Below, piece after piece: positions 26,744 through 34,046 of a DNA stretch of 64,000 nucleotides (positions within the stretch are counted from its first letter, which is position 1; every line of letters starts with the position of its first letter). Where the stretch lies: assembly GCA_934661005.1 (NCBI GenBank), contig CAKUIK010000002.1:40141-104140 (forward strand). The letters run 5' to 3'. Both the position numbers and the translations under genes were made by a program. This DNA comes from an uncultured Slackia sp. (GTDB taxonomy: Bacteria; Actinomycetota; Coriobacteriia; Coriobacteriales; Eggerthellaceae). The notes below the pieces were generated by a model. That model was given only the letters and a program-made list of their open reading frames with translations, made no database searches and was not told where the DNA came from.

Positions 26744-27241
26744 TTACTCCTCGGTGGCCTCGGCAGCCTCGGCGGCAGCGGCTTCAGCCTCGGCCTTGGC
26801 CTTGGCGTCGTGAGCCTTCTTCTCGGCCTTCAGGGTAGCCTCGCGGCGCTTTGCCTTCTCGGCGTCGGCAGCCTTGTAAGCTTCCTTCTTGGCAGCCTTA
26901 GCGGCGGCCTTCTTGGTGCCACCCTTGGGGGCAGCAACCTTCTTCTCGCGCTTCGGCGCAGCAGCGATGTCTTCCGCGGTCACCACGGTGTTGGCGAGAG
27001 CCATGATGCCAGACTTGCGGTTGGCAGCCTGGTTCTTGTGGATGATGCCCTTGGAAGCGGCCTTGTCGAGCAGGCGGCAAGCATGCTGAGCCTTGGTGTA
27101 AGCCTCAACGCCATTGCCGGCAGCGACAGCCTCGCGGACCGCGCGAACGGCAGTCTTCAGCTCGCTCTTGACAGAGTTGTTGCGCTGACGAGCCTTCTCG
27201 GCGGTGATGATGCGCTTCTTCTGAGATTTGATGTTAGCCAC
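26744..27241 (-). CDS. rpsT: 30S ribosomal protein S20 with a long Ala/Lys tail
   Basis: 165 residues, nearly twice the usual size (about 87). It starts at GTG 27241 with a perfect GGAGGAAACA site. Residues 1-85 are a normal S20 (MANIKSQKKRIITAEKARQR; GIIHKNQAANRKSG), a primary 16S rRNA-binding protein. Residues 86-165 are a lysine/alanine-rich region ending in an acidic AEAEAAAAEAAEATEE stretch. This resembles the tails of actinobacterial ribosomal or histone-like proteins. Promoter at 27441-27469; leader of about 190 bases. Confidence 0.95.
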   Translation of the reverse strand: MANIKSQKKRIITAEKARQRNNSVKSELKTAVRAVREAVAAGNGVEAYTKAQHACRLLDKAASKGIIHKNQAANRKSGIMALANTVVTAEDIAAAPKREKKVAAPKGGTKKAAAKAAKKEAYKAADAEKAKRREATLKAEKKAHDAKAKAEAEAAAAEAAEATEE

Positions 27242-27563
27242 TGTTTCCTCCGGTTAATTAGAAATGGTCCCGTACCAGCGAACCGACGCGCCTTCAGCAC
27301 TCAGGTGCGACGATGTGCGGAGTACCCGCTTCGCTACCCCATGCATGGCAACCCGCGCCGGTTTCACGTGTGCTGGAAACCTGCAAGCGGCGCTTCGACC
27401 GGTGGACTGCGGCCTGGCCCATGCAACAAGGCAATGTGAAACTATAAGCGCTCGTCAAGCCCACGTCAAAGAATTTATGCCGAATGTGGGCGAAAAAGCG
27501 CAACCGTGCGAAAAAAACGGTTTCATACGGTAGTATGGGCGGCGTTACCAACAAGGAGATCGC
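27242..27563. other. Divergent intergenic region rpsT / ysxC
   Basis: It contains the rpsT promoter and a roughly 190-base untranslated leader with a GGTTTC-N10-GAAACC stem (about 27357-27378), plus the ysxC upstream region. For ysxC a TAGTAT -10-like hexamer lies at 27531-27536 with no clear -35. Confidence 0.5.
27441..27469 (-). promoter_or_regulatory. rpsT promoter (TTGACG-17-TATAGT)
   Basis: Minus-strand TTGACG (27464-27469) and TATAGT (27441-27446) are exactly 17 bases apart, a near-consensus vegetative promoter that fits a highly expressed ribosomal gene. Confidence 0.82.
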
Positions 27564-28190
27564 ATGTCTAAAACGATGAACTACCACAACGTGAAATTCA
27601 CCGCAGCCTATGGCACCTCGAAGCAGCTGCCCCCTTCCACACGCGCCGAGATTTCTTTCGTCGGCCGCTCCAACGTTGGCAAGTCGTCGCTCATGAACAA
27701 GCTGTTCAACCGCAAGAAGCTCGCGAAGGTTTCGGCCACGCCGGGCAAAACGTCGACCATCAATTTCTTCGAGGCCGAATGGGCTGACTTCGTCGACCTG
27801 CCGGGCTATGGCTTCGCGCAGGTTTCAAAATCTGAAAAGGCCCGTTGGCGCGAAATGATTGAAGGCTATTACAACCAAGATCGCGAGTTTTGCTGCGTGG
27901 TCTCGCTTATCGACATTCGACACCCCGCAACCGCGCTCGATGTGAATATGATCGAGTTCCTGATTGCCGCCGAGCTGCCGTTCATGATCGCATGCACGAA
28001 AGCCGACAAGCTCTCGAAGAACAAGTGCGCGCAGTCGATCGCCGCGCTGCGTCGCCAGCTGGGCTTTTCGCGCGACGAGGTGGAAATCATCCCCATCTCT
28101 TCAGCCAACGGTTCGGGCATCGACGATTTGAAGGCGGCCCTCGAGCGCCGCATTAAGGCATACAACAACGACGAGAGCACCGAGGAATAA
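27564..28190 (+). CDS. ysxC: Ribosome biogenesis GTP-binding protein YsxC/EngB
   Basis: 208 residues with an AAGGAGATCGC ribosome site. This small Ras-like GTPase is needed for late 50S subunit assembly. G1 GRSNVGKSS, the G3 DLPGYG, G4 TKAD and the SSANGSG G5 segment are all visible, preceded by the typical strand EISFVG. It is the only plus-strand gene between 1 and 32.6 kb. It converges with holA across 95 bp, which contain a small CACCCCGTGGGG hairpin. Confidence 0.96.
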   Translation: MSKTMNYHNVKFTAAYGTSKQLPPSTRAEISFVGRSNVGKSSLMNKLFNRKKLAKVSATPGKTSTINFFEAEWADFVDLPGYGFAQVSKSEKARWREMIEGYYNQDREFCCVVSLIDIRHPATALDVNMIEFLIAAELPFMIACTKADKLSKNKCAQSIAALRRQLGFSRDEVEIIPISSANGSGIDDLKAALERRIKAYNNDESTEE

Positions 28191-28285
28191 CACCTCGCAA
28201 CCACCCCGTGGGGGCATCTGTTTCATGCCCGCAGCGTTTAACAGGTTTTGAAAGCGGCGTCCCGCGAACAGAGGCGGCAGCCGCC

Positions 28286-29254
28286 CTATTTCTTCGCGCA
28301 GGTCGAAATAGCCCAATCGAAAAACACTCCCTCGGCATCGGCGCCGCTCTTCATCGCCCGCTCGCAATCGCGCGCGCTCGAAAGCGCCGCGCGAAGCTCC
28401 GCGGCGGACCACAAGCGCGCCGCCGCCGCAACTTTCTTCGCCTTCCAATCGGGCATCTTCAGCTGCTTCGCCAAAGGACCGGGGCCGCTTTGCCCGCGAG
28501 CGGCGAGCGCATGGCATGTGAGCATCTCTCTCAACGAGCTCACGCAAAACCCGATGAGCGCATATGCCGAAGTGTCACCGAGTTTCGCGCGCACGCGCAC
28601 GCATTCGGCAACGTTTCTCTGCGTGAACGGCGTCGTGAAGTCCCACGGCTTCGCCTGCGAGGTGCGCGTGACGAGCGCAGAGACCTCTTCGGGGCCAACC
28701 GGCTGGGCGTTCGTATGCGCAAGCGCGATTTTCTTCAACTCGGCATCGAGATGCACGGTATCTTCGCCTACGAGCTCGACCAGCAGTTTCGCGGCAGAAT
28801 CGGTCATGGCGATGCCATGGGACGTTGCCATGGCACGCACCTGTGCCGGCAGCTCATACGCCTTTCGCGGCGCGCAATCGATAACCGCCTTCGGCCCGAC
28901 GGCAGCCGCGGCCTTGTAGAGCCGCGTGTTCTTCGCAAGCTTATTGGAAAGCAGGGCCAACACCGTGAAATCGGCGGGCGATGCGAGATATGCGACCAGC
29001 GCTTCGGAGTCGGCCTTCTTCAAATCGTCCGCGTTTCGCACAATGACCAGGCGCTTATCGATACCGAAAGGCATGGTGTTGCATGCGGCCACGATATCGC
29101 CGCCAAGAGCCTCTTTCCCATCGAACGTATCGCAATTGAAATCGAGGTCGCCCATTGCCTCGAGGCGCGAGCGCAGGCGCTTGAGCACGGTTTCGCGCTT
29201 GAGCTGGTCTTCGCCGTTGATCAAATACGCCGGCAGCAAGTTCACTTCGGCCAT
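28286..29254 (-). CDS. holA: DNA polymerase III subunit delta
   Basis: 322 residues from ATG 29254 (MAEVNLLPAYLINGEDQL), with GGAGTCAGAAGG upstream; the frame extends eight codons further. The delta subunit opens the sliding clamp in the clamp loader. The N-terminal AAA-like part (LINGEDQLKRETVLKRL), lacking a functional P-loop as usual, and the C-terminal collar helices are present. It follows comEC by 39 bp, the standard comEC-holA order. Confidence 0.93.
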   Translation of the reverse strand: MAEVNLLPAYLINGEDQLKRETVLKRLRSRLEAMGDLDFNCDTFDGKEALGGDIVAACNTMPFGIDKRLVIVRNADDLKKADSEALVAYLASPADFTVLALLSNKLAKNTRLYKAAAAVGPKAVIDCAPRKAYELPAQVRAMATSHGIAMTDSAAKLLVELVGEDTVHLDAELKKIALAHTNAQPVGPEEVSALVTRTSQAKPWDFTTPFTQRNVAECVRVRAKLGDTSAYALIGFCVSSLREMLTCHALAARGQSGPGPLAKQLKMPDWKAKKVAAAARLWSAAELRAALSSARDCERAMKSGADAEGVFFDWAISTCAKK

Positions 29255-29293
29255 AGCCTTCTGACTCCTCGATTCCATGTTTTTTCTCGCGCC

Positions 29294-31603
29294 CTATTCT
29301 AAAGCAACCTCGCACGCATGCTGGGGCCGCACCTCGATTCCATCGCGGGAAAACACGCAGGCGATATCGCCCAGCTCATCGGTCCGAAACACGCGCGCGC
29401 CCGAATCCTCAAGGGCGTCAATCGTCGTTTGGGCAGGATGTCCATAGCGGTTGTTCTCGCCGCAACTCACGAGCGCGATGTTCGCCGAGAGTTCCTGCGC
29501 GAGCTTCGGCGTCATTCCAGCCTTGCTGCCGTGGTGACCCGCCTTCAGCACATTCACGCTCCCTATGCCAACAACGCCGCCGCCACCTTGAACCATGCTC
29601 TCTATCTGCTCAGCTTCGGCATCGCCCGTCAAAAGCGCAGTGAGCGGCCCCGCCTGGCTTTCGTAGCTCACGAGCAAACATAAGCTATCGGCGTTGCCAC
29701 CCTCATCGGAAAACGACCGAGGCCATACGACGCGGCACGTGAATTTGCCCACGCGAATCTCATCGCCCACCACAAGCCCCACGGCATCACGCCCCGAGAC
29801 CGCCCTCGCCTGCGAGAGCAGCTCGGAGCAGCCCTCGCACGGGCATGCATATGTTTCCTGCGCGACGTACACACACGAGGCCGAAAGAGCAGACGAAAGC
29901 GAATCGAGCGACGCGCAGTGGTCGTCGTCATGATGGCTTATCGCGACGCCCGATAGATGCGGCGTATGCGTTCGAGCGAGCGCCGCCGCCAGCAATGCGT
30001 CCTGATTCCCCGTATCGACCAAAAACGACGCCCCATCGCTTTTTATTAGAATGGCATCGCCCTGCCCCACATCCAGCGCCACGATTTCATCGGGCTCCAA
30101 CAGCGGCGCCACCACGATGACCGATGCCACCGCAAGGGCCCCCGCAGCCGCCACCCCCAAGGCGCGCGCCCTTGTCGGATGGGGCCATAGCACCCACAGA
30201 GCAACGAACACGAACGCAGAAAGCGCAGCAACGAGCCACATCTCAGCCGAGCACGGAAGCGACGCGAAGGGAAGGCGCGCAAGAGCTCCCAGAAGCACGC
30301 ATAAAGCCTGAGCCAAGACGACAACCGCCGCAAGCACGGCCTTTCCCATTGGTTCGCACAGCGCCGTAAGCCCCAGACCCACAAGACCGCCCGCGATAAA
30401 GAGCGTGAACAGAGGCGCCGCAATGGCATTCGCCAAAGGAGACAGCAGCGGCACACGGGAAAACACGCATGCGGTAACGGGCGCTATAGGAATATTCGCC
30501 GCCGTCGCGAGCGCGCACGTTTGGCACAGCGTCTTGGCATGACCTTCAAAAGCGGCTTCGAACCACGACTGCATAAATGACGCGAGCACCACAATTCCCA
30601 ACGTCGACGCCGCCGAAAGGAAAAACGAAAGCGACAGCGCGTTGGCGGGATGCAAGGCAAGCAGAACGCATACGCACACCCCCAGCGCCGCGAGCGACGA
30701 CGAGCGGCGGGCGCCCCAAATCGCGCCCATCACGACCGCTGCCATAAGCGCCGCGCGAATAACGGGCGCCGAAAAACCCGTGAATGCGGCATATGCCCCA
30801 TAAAACGCGCAGAGCACAAGCGACAACGCCATGCGCGGCACACGAGCCCTCGTGAGCAATGCCCCCGCAAGCGCAGCGACCACCGAAAGATGCGCGCCCG
30901 AAACGGCGACCATATGCGCAAGGCCCACCGTTTTCACGTCATCATAAAGACCGCCTTCCTCGAGCTTACTCCTGTCGCCTATCACAACCGCCCGCACAAG
31001 CGCTGCGCCGCGCCCCTCAAACCCATCGAAAACGTTGCGGGCAAAGCACCGCGCCGCCACAACCGCCGAAACGGGGTCTTCTCCATCGACGATCTTCACC
31101 CGCGTCAAACGGGCGCGGGCACACAGCCCCTTCGAAGCGTACCGAGAAAACGAAGCTTCAGAAAACTCCGAAAACGAGGCATTCGCTACAATGCGCTGCC
31201 GCGCAAACAAGCGAGCATCGCCTTCCACATCGCTCGCACCATACGTCGCGAGCACGTCACGCGTGATGCCATTCGCATCGACCACGCGCACGTGTGCGGA
31301 ATAGCCATATGAGCCGAGCTTGGCGTCTTCAGCCACCTCTAACGCGTATTCGCCAGACTCGAGACCGGGCGGAATCTCGCGCGCCACATTCCCGCTCGCA
31401 ATTGCATGCATTTGCCATGCAGCGAGCAGCGCCCATGCGGCGATCGCGATCACGAGAGAGACCGGCGCAGACGGGCGCCTGGGAAATCGAGACATCGCCC
31501 TATCGCTTGGACCTTCCACCAGCCCCTCGCCGAGAAAAGCGGAGAAGCCGCCTTCCCCGCCGCGCCTCAAAAACTCCGATATATGCGAAACCGCCCAGCT
31601 CAT
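29294..31603 (-). CDS. comEC: Competence protein ComEC/Rec2 DNA-import channel
   Basis: 769 residues. ComEC forms the membrane channel that brings single-stranded DNA into the cell. An N-terminal DUF4131 region (about 40-190), the multi-helix competence domain (about 215-510, VAVSGAHLSVVAAL) and a C-terminal metallo-beta-lactamase domain (about 525-769) are present. The last has ISHHDDDHCASLDSL and KAGHHGSKAGMT, the metal ligands expected of a nuclease-like site. The ATG overlaps the comEA stop (ATGA). Confidence 0.95.
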   Translation of the reverse strand: MSWAVSHISEFLRRGGEGGFSAFLGEGLVEGPSDRAMSRFPRRPSAPVSLVIAIAAWALLAAWQMHAIASGNVAREIPPGLESGEYALEVAEDAKLGSYGYSAHVRVVDANGITRDVLATYGASDVEGDARLFARQRIVANASFSEFSEASFSRYASKGLCARARLTRVKIVDGEDPVSAVVAARCFARNVFDGFEGRGAALVRAVVIGDRSKLEEGGLYDDVKTVGLAHMVAVSGAHLSVVAALAGALLTRARVPRMALSLVLCAFYGAYAAFTGFSAPVIRAALMAAVVMGAIWGARRSSSLAALGVCVCVLLALHPANALSLSFFLSAASTLGIVVLASFMQSWFEAAFEGHAKTLCQTCALATAANIPIAPVTACVFSRVPLLSPLANAIAAPLFTLFIAGGLVGLGLTALCEPMGKAVLAAVVVLAQALCVLLGALARLPFASLPCSAEMWLVAALSAFVFVALWVLWPHPTRARALGVAAAGALAVASVIVVAPLLEPDEIVALDVGQGDAILIKSDGASFLVDTGNQDALLAAALARTHTPHLSGVAISHHDDDHCASLDSLSSALSASCVYVAQETYACPCEGCSELLSQARAVSGRDAVGLVVGDEIRVGKFTCRVVWPRSFSDEGGNADSLCLLVSYESQAGPLTALLTGDAEAEQIESMVQGGGGVVGIGSVNVLKAGHHGSKAGMTPKLAQELSANIALVSCGENNRYGHPAQTTIDALEDSGARVFRTDELGDIACVFSRDGIEVRPQHACEVALE

Positions 31604-32277
31604 ACGCAGATCGAACTTTTAAGCTTCGCGAATTTCTTCTCGCCAATGCCATCGACGCGCATAAGGTCTTCGATGCTTGAAAATGACCCGTTTTGCTCGC
31701 GATCAACGATGATGGATTGCGCCGTTGCGGCCCCCACGCCTGGAAGCGTTTCGAGCGTCGCGGCATCGGCCGTATTGATGTTCACGAGCGACGACGCCGA
31801 TACCGCCGCAGAACCCTGCGCACCCGCAGCCCCTTGCGCCTGGGCGGCTTCGACGTCGGCCTTCGTTGGTATAGCGATATGCTCGCCGTCGGAAAGCACG
31901 CGCGCCAAGTTCACCGTCGAAGCGTCAGCATCTTCGGCGAGGCCACCCGCCGCATCGACGGCGTCGCATACGCGCAAGCCTTCATCCAACGAGTAGACCC
32001 CCGGGGCCGCCACGGCTCCCGTCACGTACACATATACCTGATCCGGCGCCTCACTCGCCACCTCGCCAAGCTCGCTCGGCGGCGCCGCTTCACCGGCGCT
32101 CACCTCGAATGTCGCAGGCCGAGCGTTTGACAACGCAGCCCATCCAACACCAAGCACGACCAAAAGCGCAAGCGCAATCGCGCCGATTTTCGCAGGCGCG
32201 CTCGGTGCAAGACGATGCACCCGCCCGCGCACACCTCCGCGAGAACGGGAATTTGAAAAAGGGATCTCGTCGCGCAT
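31600..32277 (-). CDS. comEA: Competence protein ComEA, DNA receptor
   Basis: 225 residues from ATG 32277 (MRDEIPFSNSRS). One membrane helix (about 31-50, IGAIALALLVVLGVGWAAL) anchors it. An SLBB domain (YVYVTGAVAAPGVYSLDEG) and a C-terminal double helix-hairpin-helix (LVNINTADAATLETLPGVG; LMRVDGIGEKKFAKL) bind double-stranded DNA at the cell surface and hand it to ComEC. The double GGGCAAGG motif (32329-32350) is 52 bases upstream of the start. Confidence 0.95.
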   Translation of the reverse strand: MRDEIPFSNSRSRGGVRGRVHRLAPSAPAKIGAIALALLVVLGVGWAALSNARPATFEVSAGEAAPPSELGEVASEAPDQVYVYVTGAVAAPGVYSLDEGLRVCDAVDAAGGLAEDADASTVNLARVLSDGEHIAIPTKADVEAAQAQGAAGAQGSAAVSASSLVNINTADAATLETLPGVGAATAQSIIVDREQNGSFSSIEDLMRVDGIGEKKFAKLKSSICV

Positions 32278-32606
32278 AGCCGACCCTAACAACGAAGAAC
32301 GAAGCCTACGCCAGCAAGCATGGCATGCAAACCTTGCCCACTCCTTGCCCGATTCCAGCGCCTTTCCTGGCGTTTTCGTTCCGTTTTCCCACGAAATTCA
32401 TGCATGGTTCCTTGCGAATTCCCGCAAAACACTGCGCTCATCGCCGCGAATTCTCACCGCTTTCCAACGAAACCCCTGTCGTTTTCCCATTCGTCGAGCG
32501 CCCTTATCGGCGCGTGGCTTCGCGATGCGCGCCTTGCGCAGGTAGCAGCTCGGCAACGAAGGCCACAATTTCGGGCAATCAAACGAGCGCGTGCCATAAT
32601 AACAGC
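32278..32606. other. Divergent intergenic region comEA / PF06541 gene
   Basis: The comEA side holds the competence-type double octamer. Near the other end CATAAT (32595-32600) lies only 6 bases before the ATG of the plus-strand gene. In between (32351-32590) I see only a pyrimidine-rich stretch with several GCGAATTC/CGAAATTC-like words. Confidence 0.4.
32329..32350 (-). promoter_or_regulatory. Double-octamer motif upstream of comEA-comEC
   Basis: Minus strand GGGCAAGG-AGT-GGGCAAGG followed by TTT, identical at 21 of 22 positions to the block before yraN-comM-dprA (14516-14537) and in the same orientation relative to the gene. A CATGCT hexamer stands where TACACT stands in the other copy. Confidence 0.55.
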
Positions 32607-33305
32607 ATGCAATCATCGACAGCCGCAATATCAACGCAAGAAAAAGGGACACGCGAGCCCCTTACTTTGTATTACCTCGTATTCGTTTTCGCGGCGTGCA
32701 GCTTCTTGGGTCTTATCGTCGAAACCGTCGTGAGCTATTTCATCGATGGTCATTGGGAAAGCCGCGTTGGATTCGTTTGGGGGCCGTTCTCGCCAATCTA
32801 TGGCGTAGGCGGCGTGCTTATCACGCTTGCGCTGCACCGCTTCGAGAATGCCTCACCGCTTGTCATTTATGCGCTATCCGCTGCGTTCGGCGCGGCGTTC
32901 GAATATTTCGCAGCCTGGTTTTGGGAAAGCGCCTTCGGCATTGTAGCCTGGAGCTATATCGATCAGCCCTTCAACATAGGCGGGAAAACGTGCCTTGGAA
33001 TCGCGCTCGTGTGGGGCCTTGCAGGCCTTGCATGGGTAAAGCTCGCCGCCCCCGCGTTGAAGAGCGCCTCGAAAGTGGTGCCAAACGCATGGCGCGAGCC
33101 TATCGCCTGGGCGCTGCTCATCTTCTTCGTGGCCGACGCCGCAACAACCGTGCTCGCCCTTGATTGTTGGATGCACCGCCTAAGCGGCCTCAAACCCGAA
33201 AGCGCCCTGCAGCAATTCTTCGCACTGCATTACGGCGATGGCGCCATGCAAGCGAAATTCGAGACCATGTCGATGTATCCGCAACTCGCAACCCTCCGAA
33301 GCTAA
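32607..33305 (+). CDS. PF06541-type multi-pass membrane protein (putative ABC transporter permease)
   Basis: 232 residues from ATG 32607 (MQSSTAAISTQEKGT). Six hydrophobic helices carry the family signature ETVVSYFIDGHWESRVGFVWGP / FSPIYGVGG. The C-terminal half (YIDQPFNIGGKTCLG, LDCWMHRLSGLKPESALQQFF) matches the second window paralogue (48253-49449), which has YDYTGTFLSIDGRTNG and FDCWYQREAGMEPVNAMEQFF at the same places. The family is annotated as permease-like but no substrate is known. CATAAT is 6 bases before the ATG and no SD is visible, so the transcript may be leaderless. No ATPase partner lies nearby. Confidence 0.8.
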   Translation: MQSSTAAISTQEKGTREPLTLYYLVFVFAACSFLGLIVETVVSYFIDGHWESRVGFVWGPFSPIYGVGGVLITLALHRFENASPLVIYALSAAFGAAFEYFAAWFWESAFGIVAWSYIDQPFNIGGKTCLGIALVWGLAGLAWVKLAAPALKSASKVVPNAWREPIAWALLIFFVADAATTVLALDCWMHRLSGLKPESALQQFFALHYGDGAMQAKFETMSMYPQLATLRS

Positions 33306-33380
33306 ATGAGCAGCCAACTCCGCGAATTACGCAAATAGAGGGACCCAAGCGACCGCAAGCCCATCGATGTCGCATCCGCG

Positions 33381-34046
33381 TCAGGAAATGCGCCCCGATT
33401 TCGGTTCGCGCGCATCGGCCATGCAGCCCTCCATGCTCAACGCCGCCGAAAGCCTTTCGAGGACGACGCCCTGCTCGATTCCCTGTAACGCGCACATATC
33501 CTTGAGCGTTCGTCGGGCATTCCATTTCTGAAACTCCAACGCATCTTCCGTTGAAACGGCATCGCCGCCGCACGCCAATGAAGAATACAATCCCAGAATG
33601 CCATGCACGTTGTAGCGGATCAACATCTCAACCTGGGGATTGAGCGCCCCGCCGTCGAAGCACAACACGGCGCGCCAAATATTCCTGAAGATATCGAACA
33701 CCACATTCATCACGTGTTCGCCGCCGCCTTGGCGCACAAGCAGCACCGTCCGATCGATGTGCCGCTGCATGCTGTCGAACGGGATGCGGTCAATCTCGCC
33801 CGTCGTCATGAGCAATACTTCATGCACGATTGAGTGCTGCTCAAGCAGCTCGTTCTCGATTGCCCGGTCAACGAGCGCATCGATATCCTGAAAATGGTAG
33901 TAAAACGTTCCACGGTTCACATCGGCCGTCTGCGCGACGGTGCGCACAGAGACGGAATGAAGCGGCGTGGATTCGAGCACCCGCCAAAAAGCATCGAGAA
34001 TGCGTCGCTCCGCACTCATTTCAGCGTCTTTTTTCGGCCTAGCCAC
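33381..34046 (-). CDS. TetR-family transcriptional regulator
   Basis: 221 residues from GTG 34046 (ARPKKDAEMSAERRILDAF), chosen for its GAAGGAGG site; the frame is open upstream. The helix-turn-helix SVRTVAQTADVNRGTFYYHF is clear (about residues 27-46), and the C-terminal ligand domain is variable. It overlaps the 3' end of the activase gene by 8 bp, so the two are coupled. This suggests it controls the activase through the inverted repeat upstream of that gene (38500-38544). The effector is unknown, perhaps an acyl-CoA or amino-acid derivative. Confidence 0.85.
   Translation of the reverse strand: MARPKKDAEMSAERRILDAFWRVLESTPLHSVSVRTVAQTADVNRGTFYYHFQDIDALVDRAIENELLEQHSIVHEVLLMTTGEIDRIPFDSMQRHIDRTVLLVRQGGGEHVMNVVFDIFRNIWRAVLCFDGGALNPQVEMLIRYNVHGILGLYSSLACGGDAVSTEDALEFQKWNARRTLKDMCALQGIEQGVVLERLSAALSMEGCMADAREPKSGRIS

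Noticed and set aside
32325..32606. 94-codon N-terminal extension of the PF06541 gene
   Set aside because: Translation is low-complexity and runs through the competence-motif region; the family core begins shortly after ATG 32607.
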